NCBI GenBank assembly: GCA_027625315.1
Contig: JAQBWE010000005.1
Coordinates: 1-33,654 of the forward strand
Direction: 5' to 3'
Source: Planctomycetota bacterium
GTDB lineage: Bacteria; Planctomycetota; PLA2; JAEUHO01
DNA length: 33,654 bases
Shown: positions 1 to 7,456 of the stretch, piece by piece
Layout: each line of letters starts with the position of its first letter
How positions within the stretch are numbered: the first letter of the stretch is position 1
Translations under genes and position numbers: made by a program
Notes under the pieces: generated by a model
What the model was told of the DNA's origin: nothing
The model's input: only the letters and a program-made list of their open reading frames with translations
The model's database searches: none

Positions 1-1
1 G

Positions 2-1129
2 TCCCCGGCGGGCGGGCCGACGGTCCCCGCCGCGCCCTCGCTGGCTACGGTTCCGGCGCCCCGGCAGGACCTCCTCTCCGCACCGCAACTCACCAGCACG
101 GGAATGCGCTGGGGAGGCTACGTGACGCTCGAGTACCTCGGCGCGACGAACCGCAACTCAAACTTCGACTTGCACCGCCTCATCCTGACGTTCGACACAC
201 AGATCACGGACTGTGTGGACGCGTCGATGGAGCTCGAGATCGAGCACGGCGGCGTGGGCGGCGGCAACCGCGACGGCGACGTCAAGCTCGAGCACTTCAC
301 CGTCAACTGGCGGCTCGCCGACGCGTTCAACATCAAGCTCGGAGCGCCGATCGTTCCGTTCGGTCGCTACAACCTCTATCACGACGACCCGCTCAACGAC
401 TTCACGAATCGGCCCTGGGTTGCGCGCTACATGGTGCCCACCGGGTTCGGTCAGCCTGGGATTGGGATCTTCGGATCGTGGCAAGCGGGCTGCGGCACGC
501 TCGCCTACGACGTGCTCGTATCAAGCGGTTTCTCCGATGGGTTCACCAACAGCGGCGGCGTACGCAACGGCCGACAGAGTTGGCGGAGCGACAACAACGA
601 GAACAAGCAGGTGTGGGGGCGCATGTCCTACACCAACAACTTCACGTTCTTCGACTACCTGGAGGCCGGCCTCTCGGGCACCTATGGCCGCTACGACGAC
701 GCCGGCGAGAACGATCTGTTCGGCGTCGCGGCGGATCTGTTGCTGCGCAAGGGGCCGTGGGAGTTGCAAGGCGAGTACTACCAGTACGACATCGAGCGCG
801 ACGACCTTGATCCTGCTACCGCCGTGCGTGGCCAGAGCGCCTGGTACGCGCAGCTGGCCTATCACTTCTTCCCGTGCGCGTGGCGTCACTGCCGCAGCTG
901 CCTGCTGCAAGACACGTCGCACTTCACGTTGGCCGCACGGATCCAGAGCATGGACCTCGACGACCGGGTGAGCGGCGCGAGCTTCAACGACGACCTGATG
1001 GGCTACGCGCTGGCGCTCAACTACCGCCTCAACGAGCGCACCGTGTTCCGTCTCGATCACCAGTGGCTCGAGCCTGAGAAGGCCTCGAGCGAGCGTGAAT
1101 GGTCCTTCTCCTTCTCCACGTACTTCTAG
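2..1129 (+). CDS. Porin-like outer-membrane beta-barrel protein, 5' end outside window
   Basis: Reading frame is open to the first base of the window, so the ATG at 104 is probably internal and the true start (with the signal peptide) lies upstream. The visible 375 residues begin with a Pro/Ala-rich linker, then run as alternating amphipathic strands rich in Tyr, Trp and Asp/Asn turns, ending with a C-terminal Phe (FSFSTYF), the usual outer-membrane insertion signal of beta-barrels. Motifs such as KLGAPIVPFGRYN, GQPGIGIFGSW and the strand pattern resemble the phosphate-selective porin OprO/OprP group. The family makes trimeric anion-selective pores, but substrate cannot be read from this sequence. 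Four cysteines near residues 287-299 (CAWRHCRSC, then C) are unusual for a barrel and may lie in a loop. A cytochrome lipoprotein gene follows after 17 bases. Confidence 0.75.
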   Translation, partial: SPAGGPTVPAAPSLATVPAPRQDLLSAPQLTSTGMRWGGYVTLEYLGATNRNSNFDLHRLILTFDTQITDCVDASMELEIEHGGVGGGNRDGDVKLEHFTVNWRLADAFNIKLGAPIVPFGRYNLYHDDPLNDFTNRPWVARYMVPTGFGQPGIGIFGSWQAGCGTLAYDVLVSSGFSDGFTNSGGVRNGRQSWRSDNNENKQVWGRMSYTNNFTFFDYLEAGLSGTYGRYDDAGENDLFGVAADLLLRKGPWELQGEYYQYDIERDDLDPATAVRGQSAWYAQLAYHFFPCAWRHCRSCLLQDTSHFTLAARIQSMDLDDRVSGASFNDDLMGYALALNYRLNERTVFRLDHQWLEPEKASSEREWSFSFSTYF

Positions 1130-1146
1130 AGCGGCAGGCACCCCTC

Positions 1147-1521
1147 ATGCGTCACCTTCGAAACTTCCGACTCCATCTCGCCCGCGTCGTCCTGGGCGCG
1201 GCGCTCCTACCCCTCGTCGCGGCCTGCGCATGGCAGGTGCCCGCCGACCCGGGGCTCAACTTCAAGTACCGTTCGCGCGCGAGTCAGCCCGCGGCATTCG
1301 TGAGCGCGCCGGCGGAGCAGGTCTCTGTCTCCGCCGCTTCAGACGAGGGCGCGCGCGCTCTCTATCTCGACCACTGCAGCCGCTGCCACCAGCCGTTCGA
1401 TCCGCAGTCCGTGCCGGCCGCCCAGTGGCCGCTCTACGTGGCCAAGTACGCGCCGCGGGCCGGCCTGTTCGGGACGGACCGCTCCCGCGTGCTTGCCTGG
1501 CTGCAAGCCAACGCCCCCTAG
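1147..1521 (+). CDS. Monoheme c-type cytochrome lipoprotein
   Basis: Encodes 124 residues. A hydrophobic signal segment (residues about 12-26) ends in LVAAC, a lipobox with Cys27 as the likely lipidated residue, so the protein should be tethered to a membrane facing the periplasm. A single CxxCH heme-c site is present in the segment LDHCSRCHQPF. The short region after it (WPLYVAKYAPRAG...VLAWLQANAP) resembles the C-terminal helix of small class I cytochromes; no clear axial Met is visible. The ATG at 1147 is chosen because it gives an intact signal peptide; the longer frame starts inside the porin gene. The gene lies 17 bases after the porin stop and is probably cotranscribed with it. Electron partners are unknown; nrfHA lies about 4 kb downstream. 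Confidence 0.75.
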   Translation: MRHLRNFRLHLARVVLGAALLPLVAACAWQVPADPGLNFKYRSRASQPAAFVSAPAEQVSVSAASDEGARALYLDHCSRCHQPFDPQSVPAAQWPLYVAKYAPRAGLFGTDRSRVLAWLQANAP

Positions 1522-1570
1522 TGCGTTTGCTCTAGAGGCCTAGCCCGAGGAGGCGGCAATCCGTGCTGGA

Positions 1571-1756
1571 TCAGCGTCGATCCCACGAACGGCGAGCCAC
1601 GCGCGCCAGCACGAGCAGCGCGGCAATGCACGCGGCGAGGATCAATAACTCCGTGCCGTGATGGACCACTTCGCCGCCCACGTGCTCGTGGCCGGGATGG
1701 GCCCGGGCAAGCGGAGTGGATAGCCAGAGCAGGGTGACGAACAGAACCAAGCGCAT
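1571..1756 (-). CDS. Small His-containing membrane or secreted protein, unknown function
   Basis: 61 residues: an N-terminal signal peptide (about residues 1-19, cleavage near ARA), a short His-rich segment HPGHEHVGGEVVHHG, one transmembrane helix (about 34-53) and a basic RRSWDRR tail. The HPGHEH segment straight after the signal resembles the mature N-terminus of HupE/UreJ-type metal proteins, but the rest of that family is absent, so no metal role can be assigned. A GGAGAT Shine-Dalgarno lies 6 bases before the ATG. It follows the glycoamidase gene on the same strand after 65 bases. I do not recognise the family. Confidence 0.55.
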   Translation of the reverse strand: MRLVLFVTLLWLSTPLARAHPGHEHVGGEVVHHGTELLILAACIAALLVLARVARRSWDRR

Positions 1757-1821
1757 GGCGATCTCCGCGCGCGGCCGGTTGGTCGCCCGCGCGCGCAGAG
1801 TCTCGCCCAGGGGTCCCCCGC

Positions 1822-3696
1822 TCAGCGCGTCCCGAGGCTCACGCCCATGCGGCCCGGTGCGATCGCAAACTCAAGGCGCTGCGTGCCGCGGTAGACGACG
1901 ATCGGGAGCGGCGTCTCGCTGGCCGCCGCGCCGCCGATGGCCGCGCGCAGATCCTCGACGGTGTCGAGGCGGCGCCCGTTGTACTGCGCGAGGTAGTCGC
2001 CCGCTTGGACGCCGGCCTGCGCGGCTGCGCTGTTGCCGTCGACGCTCGTGACGAGCAGCGTCGGCGCGGGCGTGCGCCACTCCGGCTGGCGATACAGGAC
2101 GAGGTAGCTGTGCACCACTTGGCTGGCCGCGGCGACATCCTTCGCGGGCGGCACCTGCTCGAACTCGTAGGGCCCCGGTTCGTAGCGCAGCTCCGCTACG
2201 GCGCCCGGCTGTACGTGCGGCGTGAGATCGATCCACCAGGGGTGGACGAGATCACCCGGTGCCCAGCCCGCGCGCGCGTACTGCCACGTGCCGAACTGCG
2301 GGCGGTTCGGGTTGAGATAGACATCCGTCTTCCACAGGCGATTCTCGAAGCGCTGCGGCTCCGCGTCCTCGCCAGGCTGGAACACGACTGTCCGCGTGCA
2401 CGGGGTGAACTCGCCTACCTGGGAGTGGCCGGTGGTCGTCATGAACACACGCGCCGCGGCGGCCTCGGCCGGGATCGTCACCGCGCGCGGCGTGAAGAAG
2501 TCGCGGAAGCGATTCTCCTCGGAGCGGTAGTGGGCCGAGCCGTGCCAGAGGGGCTCCACCTGGTACGGCTCCAACGCCGGCGTGCCATGGTGGAAGTCGA
2601 GCGTGATGCTCAGCATGTAGCCGCGATTCTTGTAGAACGTCGTGCCCGCGGCAACGCCCAGCGTGCACGCGCCGGTGAGCAGCGGTCGGAAGTGCGTGAC
2701 ATCGACCTCCCAGTGGCACGGCGTGCGGTACGAGGTGATGAACGGCACGATGGCAAGCTTGGTGCCGTCGGCTGTGACGACGTACACCTCGCCGTTTCGA
2801 TCCCACTCATCCCAGTCGTTGCCGGCGTCATGGATGTCGAGCGTAAGGATCACCCGGCCGAACGCCCAGCCTTCGGGCGGCAGTGCCAGCGGCTTCTCGA
2901 AGAAGGTCTTCGCGTTGTTCGTCAGCACGTGGTTGAACACCTCGACATGCAGGGGCGGTCGGGCCGGGGTCGCGGCCTCGCCGCCCTCGAAGCGAATCGA
3001 GTCGACGTCGAAGACCGTCGCGGCGTCGGCGCGCGTGCCGGCCCCGATCGCGAGGCGCATCGGGTAGGGCGCGAGGCGCGGAATGAAGTAACGCTCGTAG
3101 ACCGGGGCGCCGGCCACGGCGACGCTCACCTCGGCGCCACCGACGACGTGCACGAGCTCGACCACAAACTCAGAAACGGCACCGCGGAACTCGGCAGGCG
3201 CGACCCGCTTCACGATCTCGCGTCCATCGAAGTGCAGCGAGATCTCGCGTTGGGGGAGGTCGGCGTAGTTGCCCCACGGCGAGAACATCTCCGGGCTCGG
3301 CGGGTTGTGCACGTCGACCCCGACCGCGAACGACCCGCGTAGGTTCGGCTCGACCCAGCTGGGCACGAACGGCGCGGGACCGCGCACGCCGAACGCGCTC
3401 GTGTTGAGGAACACGAAGGCGCCGCCGTCGCCGCCCGCGTGGACCCGCAACCGACAGGCTAACTTCACCGTCGCGCGCGGGCCCTCGAACGCTGGTTCGA
3501 AGGCGACTGCGTTGGACTGCCCTTTCGTCCAGGCCTCATCGAGAAGGCCGAAGCGGCCGTCCGTCGCGCGCGGGCCGCCGCCGGCGCCAAACTGCGCGAG
3601 GTGGTAGCTCGGCCCCACGGGTTCGTCCTCGGCGTGGGCGGGGAGGCCAGCCCCGACTAGGAGGGAGATGAGGAGCAGGAGACGGGCGACACGCAT
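1822..3696 (-). CDS. Secreted PNGase F-family glycoamidase with lectin-like and PDZ domains
   Basis: 624 residues. Signal peptide 1-22 (cleavage after AHA). Residues about 30-240 are beta-rich and resemble a concanavalin/LamG-like fold. Residues about 250-545 match both domains of peptide-N4-(N-acetyl-beta-glucosaminyl)asparagine amidase F, which removes N-glycans from asparagine in glycoproteins. By memory of the Flavobacterium enzyme, its acidic catalytic residues align with D299 (DEWDRNGEVYV), E330 (HWEVDVTHF) and E429 (VGEFTPC). The NPNRPQFGTW...RAGWAPG block (about 472-491) is the characteristic C-terminal-domain signature. Residues about 550-620 form a PDZ domain (VDGNSAAAQAGVQAGDYLAQ). 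A GGAGGA Shine-Dalgarno precedes the ATG. Expected location is periplasm or outside the cell, acting on host or environmental glycoproteins. The PDZ extension is not part of the classic enzyme; see findings. Confidence 0.85.
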   Translation of the reverse strand: MRVARLLLLISLLVGAGLPAHAEDEPVGPSYHLAQFGAGGGPRATDGRFGLLDEAWTKGQSNAVAFEPAFEGPRATVKLACRLRVHAGGDGGAFVFLNTSAFGVRGPAPFVPSWVEPNLRGSFAVGVDVHNPPSPEMFSPWGNYADLPQREISLHFDGREIVKRVAPAEFRGAVSEFVVELVHVVGGAEVSVAVAGAPVYERYFIPRLAPYPMRLAIGAGTRADAATVFDVDSIRFEGGEAATPARPPLHVEVFNHVLTNNAKTFFEKPLALPPEGWAFGRVILTLDIHDAGNDWDEWDRNGEVYVVTADGTKLAIVPFITSYRTPCHWEVDVTHFRPLLTGACTLGVAAGTTFYKNRGYMLSITLDFHHGTPALEPYQVEPLWHGSAHYRSEENRFRDFFTPRAVTIPAEAAAARVFMTTTGHSQVGEFTPCTRTVVFQPGEDAEPQRFENRLWKTDVYLNPNRPQFGTWQYARAGWAPGDLVHPWWIDLTPHVQPGAVAELRYEPGPYEFEQVPPAKDVAAASQVVHSYLVLYRQPEWRTPAPTLLVTSVDGNSAAAQAGVQAGDYLAQYNGRRLDTVEDLRAAIGGAAASETPLPIVVYRGTQRLEFAIAPGRMGVSLGTR

Positions 3697-3773
3697 GGAG
3701 TCCTCCGAGACGCGGGCCCCGACAGCCTGCGCGCCCGTCCCTGGGCTGGCGAGTGAGAAAAGTGAAATCCATG

Positions 3774-3802
3774 TTGACGAAAGTCAAAGCGGGATGCATG
3801 AT
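3774..3802 (+). promoter_or_regulatory. Promoter with dyad over the -35 box, probably leaderless
   Basis: TTGACG (3774-3779) and CATGAT (3797-3802) are separated by 17 bases, a good sigma70-type fit. Transcription would start at about 3809-3810, at the ATG of the DUF2089 gene, and no Shine-Dalgarno is visible. The -35 box is the left arm of a perfect dyad, TTGAC-GAAA-GTCAA (3774-3787), a possible operator. Confidence 0.45.
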
Positions 3803-3809
3803 GTGAAAT

Positions 3810-4118
3810 ATGGGTTTCGATTTATCAAAGCACCCCCTGGCTTGCCTCGAGCGGCCGGACCTCGACATGATCGTCGAGTTCGTCTTGCAGTCGGGCTCCA
3901 TCAAGGGCCTCTCCGCGTCCTACGGCGTGAGCTACCCGACCATGCGCCAGCGGCTCGATGAACTGATCGAGCGCACGCGCGCCGCCCTGGCGGGTCGCGC
4001 GCCGGACCCGCTGCGCGAGGCGGTGGCCCGTCTGGTCGCGCGGGGCGAGCTCACGCCGGGCGGGGCCAGGGAGGTGCTGGACGCAGCCAGGAACGCAGCG
4101 CAGGAGGTCGGACAATGA
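3810..4118 (+). CDS. DUF2089-family helix-turn-helix regulator
   Basis: 102 residues. The N-terminal half (HPLACLERPDLDMIVEFVLQSG then SIKGLSASYGVSYPTMRQRLDELI, residues about 8-53) is the DUF2089 signature, in which the second stretch has the form of a winged or helix-turn-helix DNA-binding unit. The C-terminal 40 residues are a helical arm (VARLVARGELTPGGAREVLDAA). An in-frame stop at 3804 fixes ATG 3810 as the first possible ATG. Its stop overlaps the start of the next gene (ATGA), so it is translationally coupled to a three-helix membrane protein. DUF2089 proteins often sit beside small membrane proteins, which suggests regulation of a membrane or envelope function, possibly with autoregulation through the dyad at 3774-3787. 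Confidence 0.8.
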   Translation: MGFDLSKHPLACLERPDLDMIVEFVLQSGSIKGLSASYGVSYPTMRQRLDELIERTRAALAGRAPDPLREAVARLVARGELTPGGAREVLDAARNAAQEVGQ

Positions 4119-4468
4119 GTGCGTGGTGGAGCGAACAGGCAGGAACCATGATCGGGGCGTTCGGTGGCGCGGGTGTCGGTGTGGTGGGCGGAATCTTCGG
4201 CGCGGTCGCGGGGACCCTGGCGTCGCGCGGCCGCGCGCGGCGGTTCGTGCTCGGCGTGCACGCGACCCTGTTCATCGCCGGAGCCCTCTCGTTGGTCGCG
4301 GGCCTCGTCGCGTTGGCGAGCGGCCAGCCGTACCACGTGTGGTATCCGCTCGTCCTGCTGGGCGGGATCCCCACGCTGGTCTTCGGCTTCTTGTGGCCGG
4401 CCATGCGCCAGCGCTACATCCAGGCCGAGCAGCGCGCGCTGGCGGCCGAGGAGATCCGACGGGGCTGA
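4115..4468 (+). CDS. Small three-helix membrane protein coupled to DUF2089 gene
   Basis: 117 residues with three hydrophobic segments: about 11-36 (Gly/Ala-rich, glycine-zipper-like GAFGGAGVGVVGGIFGAVAG), 44-67 and 77-95. A short basic and acidic helical tail (MRQRYIQAEQRALAAEEIRRG) would lie in the cytoplasm. It starts in an ATGA overlap with the regulator gene, so the two almost certainly work together. The glycine-zipper helix suggests oligomerisation in the membrane, by inference only. I do not recognise a named family. Confidence 0.7.
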   Translation: MSAWWSEQAGTMIGAFGGAGVGVVGGIFGAVAGTLASRGRARRFVLGVHATLFIAGALSLVAGLVALASGQPYHVWYPLVLLGGIPTLVFGFLWPAMRQRYIQAEQRALAAEEIRRG

Positions 4469-4477
4469 ACCGAGGGG

Positions 4478-5227
4478 CTACTTGCTGAACTCGAAGGCGT
4501 CCTTGAGTCCGAGCGGATCCATGTCCGTCAGCTCGTAGCCCTCTTCGAGCCTGTCCGCCCTCTCCGCGCCTACCGCCTGCCGCATCTTCGCCTGATGACC
4601 CACGACGACGCCCATGACGCCGCCGATATTGCCGAGCACGCGGCCCATGTACTTGCCGGTGAGGCCCGCGCGCTTGACCGGGTCGCTCTTGGCCTCCTCG
4701 AACTCCCGGCGTACGTCCTCCACGGTGCCGTTCTCGTCCTTGAGCAGTTTGAGGAACTCCTCGGTCGTCTCGTTCGCGATGCGCCGTACGGCATCCTCTT
4801 CTTGGCTCGTCAGTCCGAGTTCCGAAGCGGCTTCCCGCAGCGTGACCTTTTTCTTTGGCGGATCCGACGGTAGGGAACCGATCTTGCCGCCGCTCTCTTC
4901 GGCTGCGGCGGCCACGGAGGTGCGGACGCTCTCCTCGATGGCGGGGCGCAAGCGCGCCTCAAGCCGCTCGACGATCGCATCCAGATCGTCGCCTGCGGGT
5001 TGGGCCGCCGAACCGGGGCCTCGCCCTTCAAGACCCGGCGCCTGACGCATGGGGCGCTGACCCAGCGTGGCTTCGATGCGATCGAGGCGTGTGATTACGG
5101 CCGACAGGTCGGTGGATTCTGCCGATGTGCTCAGCGGCGTCGACGAGCCGCCGATCATCATCGTCGCCACCGCGCCGGCCGCGCCGCCGATGAGTCCGAG
5201 CAAGAGTGCGAGTCCAGTCTGATGCAT
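4478..5227 (-). CDS. N-terminally anchored coiled-coil protein, unknown function
   Basis: 249 residues. A single N-terminal hydrophobic helix (about 4-26, Gly/Ala-rich) serves as signal anchor. Residues about 38-130 hold two predicted coiled-coil stretches (LSAVITRLDRIEATLG and LDAIVERLEARLRPAIEESV) separated by a Pro/Gly linker. The C-terminal half (about 125-249) is charged and helical, beginning VTLREAASELGLTSQEEDAVRRIANET. A GGAGAT Shine-Dalgarno lies 8 bases before the ATG. It is transcribed divergently from nrfH and converges on the DUF2089 pair with a 9-base gap. Helical, membrane-bound and probably periplasmic; no catalytic motif seen. Confidence 0.7.
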   Translation of the reverse strand: MHQTGLALLLGLIGGAAGAVATMMIGGSSTPLSTSAESTDLSAVITRLDRIEATLGQRPMRQAPGLEGRGPGSAAQPAGDDLDAIVERLEARLRPAIEESVRTSVAAAAEESGGKIGSLPSDPPKKKVTLREAASELGLTSQEEDAVRRIANETTEEFLKLLKDENGTVEDVRREFEEAKSDPVKRAGLTGKYMGRVLGNIGGVMGVVVGHQAKMRQAVGAERADRLEEGYELTDMDPLGLKDAFEFSK

Positions 5228-5380
5228 GGGGAAATCTCCGCAGGTGCGAGCCCAGACGCGACGTGTCTGGGCGGCCTAGCACGCGCATGAGCATACACAC
5301 GAAAACTAGCGCGGACCCGCAGTCGGCCCCGGCGCTCGCGCCGATGCCGTGCTTCGCGACAGACCGAGCCTTTGCTACCT

Positions 5381-5401
5381 TCCCTCCGACTCAGGGAGGG
5401 A
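5381..5401 (+). promoter_or_regulatory. Inverted repeat over the nrfH ribosome-binding site
   Basis: TCCCTCC (5381-5387) and GGAGGGA (5395-5401) are perfect 7-base inverted arms separated by 7 bases. The right arm is the Shine-Dalgarno of nrfH. A possible -10 box TACCTT overlaps the left arm (5376-5381). If transcription starts upstream, the RNA would fold and hide the ribosome site. If it starts at about 5388, the dyad acts only as DNA, for example as an operator. Confidence 0.4.
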
Positions 5402-5409
5402 CACGGCGC

Positions 5410-5910
5410 GTGCATCGACGGCGACTTCTGCTTGCGGTGCTGATCGGCGTGCCGCTCGGCGTGGGCCTCTTCACCATGCACTACGCAGGCGGCACGGCCT
5501 ATCTGAGCTCCGACCCGCAGGCATGCGTGAACTGTCACATCATGCAGGGTCACTTCGATTCGTGGCAAAAGTCGAGCCACCACGGCGTCGCCGTGTGCGT
5601 CGACTGCCACCTCCCGGCCGACTTCTTCGGGAAGTACCTCGCGAAGATGGATCAGGGGTGGCGGCACTCCAAGGCGTTCACCTTGCAGGACTTCCACGAG
5701 CCGATCATGGCGGCAGAGAGCAGCCAGCGCATCGTGCAGGACAACTGCGTGCGCTGTCACTCCGAGTTGTTGCATCCGTCCATCGCGAACGCGGCGACGG
5801 ACCGCGACCAACTCTCCTGTGTGCACTGCCACCGGGCGGTCGGCCACGGGGCCTGGGTGGCGCTAGGTGGTCCCGAGCGCGGTGAAGCCGCAGAAAGAGA
5901 GCGCAAGTGA
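5410..5910 (+). CDS. nrfH: NrfH/NapC-type tetraheme cytochrome c, membrane quinol dehydrogenase
   Basis: 166 residues from the GTG at 5410, chosen because AGGGAGGG (5393-5400) lies 9 bases upstream and the product begins with a typical NrfH signal anchor ([10 protein letters not shown]..., helix about 5-25). Longer in-frame starts give a non-conserved N-terminus. Four CxxCH heme-c sites are seen: CVNCH 39-43, CVDCH 63-67, CVRCH 113-117 and CVHCH 137-141. Family knowledge: NrfH takes electrons from menaquinol in the inner membrane and passes them to the pentaheme nitrite reductase NrfA on the periplasmic side. The stop overlaps the nrfA start (GTGA). Length and heme spacing are normal for NrfH. 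Confidence 0.92.
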   Translation: MHRRRLLLAVLIGVPLGVGLFTMHYAGGTAYLSSDPQACVNCHIMQGHFDSWQKSSHHGVAVCVDCHLPADFFGKYLAKMDQGWRHSKAFTLQDFHEPIMAAESSQRIVQDNCVRCHSELLHPSIANAATDRDQLSCVHCHRAVGHGAWVALGGPERGEAAERERK

Positions 5911-7337
5911 CGGGCGAACGGAAGAGCAAGGGATGGGGCTTCTTCGGCGTCGTCTTGGTGGGCTCGGTCCTCGTGACCGCCCTCGTGACGGCGTTGCTGC
6001 TGAACATCTCCGACCGTAAGGACGAGGCGCGGACGCGTTTCGTGCGCCTCGTCGAGGTGAACGAAGACACGACGGATCCGGCGGAGTGGGGCAAGAACTG
6101 GCCGCGCCAGTACGACTCCTACCAGCGCACCGCCCTGGCCACGCGCACGCGCTTTGGCGGGCACGGCGGCAGCGAGGCGCTGCCCGAACAGAAGATCGAG
6201 CGCGACCCGTGGCTCAAGCGCATGTTCCTCGGCTACGCGTTCTCGATCGACTACCGCGATCGTCGCGGCCACGCCTACATGCTGCAGGATCAGGAGGAGA
6301 CCGATCGGCAGACCAAGCCTCAGTCGGGTTCCTGCTTGCACTGCCACGCTTCGATCATGCCGCTGTACCGCAAGCTCGGCGACGGCGATGCCATGAAGGG
6401 TTTCGCGAAGACCAACAAGATCCCCTACAAGGAGCTGAACAAGCAACTGCACGACATCGGCCATGCCCATCCGGTCTCGTGCGTGGACTGCCACGATCCC
6501 GAGAGCATGAGCCTTCGCGTGACCCGGCCCGGGTTCATCAACGGCATCCAGGCGCTGGCAGCCGGGGAGGCGGAAGTGCCGCACATACCCTCGATCACGC
6601 AGTGGCGCGCGGGGGACCGCAGCACGCCCTACGATCCGAACCAGCACGGAAGCCGCAACGAGATGCGCAGCTTCGTTTGCGGCCAATGCCATGTCGAGTA
6701 CTACTGCTCGAGCGACTTTCCGCTGACCTTCCCGTGGGGGCACGGGATGACGGTTGACCAGACCGAGCAGTTCTGGAACGAGACGAAGCTCTCCAGCGGC
6801 GAGCGGTTCTACGACTACAAGCACAAGGAAACCGGTGCGCCGATCCTGAAGGCGCAGCATCCTGAGTTTGAGTTGTGGAGCCAAGGCATCCACGCGCGCA
6901 GCGGCGTCGCATGCGCTGACTGCCACATGCCGTACATGCGCGAAGGCGCCACGAAGATCTCCGACCACTGGGTGCGAAGCCCGTTGCTGAACATCAACCG
7001 TGCCTGCCAGGTGTGTCATCACTTCTCGGAGGATGAGATCAAGGCGCGCGTGGACAGCATTCAGGGCAAGACGCGCGACTTGATGTTGCGCGCGGGCGAG
7101 GCTCTGATGGGGCTGCTCGACGCGATCCTCGAGGCCCGCGGCGCGGGAGCGAGCGACGAGCAACTGGCCGAGGCCCTTGAGTTCCAGCGCAAGGCGCAAT
7201 GGCGACTCGACTTCATCGCCGCCGAGAACTCCATGGGCTTCCATGCGCCCCAGGAGGCCGCACGCGTGTTGGCCGAAGCGGCGCACATGGCCCGCGAAGG
7301 GCAGATCGCCGCGATCACTTGGAACAAGGCCAAGTAG
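5907..7337 (+). CDS. nrfA: Cytochrome c nitrite reductase, pentaheme, ammonia-forming
   Basis: 476 residues from the GTG at 5907. A hydrophobic N-terminal segment (about 11-33) is a signal peptide or anchor. NrfA reduces nitrite to ammonium with six electrons in the periplasm. Five heme-c sites are visible: CLHCH 143-147, CVDCH 192-196, CGQCH 258-262, CADCH 336-340 and CQVCH 367-371. The catalytic-site landmarks of the family are present: [10 protein letters not shown] with the active-site Tyr, and KAQHPE (315-320) supplying Lys, Gln and the catalytic His. Classic NrfA binds its active heme through CxxCK; here the corresponding first site is CLHCH, the less common His-ligated type. The C-terminal helices (about 375-470) match the NrfA dimer interface region. 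Pairing with nrfH supports dissimilatory nitrite ammonification or nitrite detoxification. Confidence 0.93.
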   Translation: MTGERKSKGWGFFGVVLVGSVLVTALVTALLLNISDRKDEARTRFVRLVEVNEDTTDPAEWGKNWPRQYDSYQRTALATRTRFGGHGGSEALPEQKIERDPWLKRMFLGYAFSIDYRDRRGHAYMLQDQEETDRQTKPQSGSCLHCHASIMPLYRKLGDGDAMKGFAKTNKIPYKELNKQLHDIGHAHPVSCVDCHDPESMSLRVTRPGFINGIQALAAGEAEVPHIPSITQWRAGDRSTPYDPNQHGSRNEMRSFVCGQCHVEYYCSSDFPLTFPWGHGMTVDQTEQFWNETKLSSGERFYDYKHKETGAPILKAQHPEFELWSQGIHARSGVACADCHMPYMREGATKISDHWVRSPLLNINRACQVCHHFSEDEIKARVDSIQGKTRDLMLRAGEALMGLLDAILEARGAGASDEQLAEALEFQRKAQWRLDFIAAENSMGFHAPQEAARVLAEAAHMAREGQIAAITWNKAK

Positions 7338-7350
7338 AGACGGCTGGGCG

Positions 7351-7382
7351 GGCGGACGGGGCTCACTCGCGCCCCGCCCGCC
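7351..7382 (+). terminator. Hairpin after nrfA, terminator-like
   Basis: A 12-bp GC stem with one mismatch (GGCGGACGGGGC, 7351-7362, against GCCCCGCCCGCC, 7371-7382) and an 8-base loop begins 14 bases after the nrfA stop. There is no T tract, so it may be a weak terminator or an mRNA 3'-end stabiliser. Confidence 0.5.
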
Positions 7383-7456
7383 GCGCACACCCCCACGGGA
7401 TGGCCCCGGGCTCGGTCCCTCGCTAGGACCAGGCCCCCCTGGAGGAGAAGGTCTTG

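Noticed and set aside
2005-3342. Long plus-strand open frame opposite the PNGase F gene
   Set aside because: The opposite strand has a signal peptide, PNGase F motifs and a Shine-Dalgarno; this frame has an Arg/Val/Ala-rich composition expected of a GC-rich antisense shadow and no motif.
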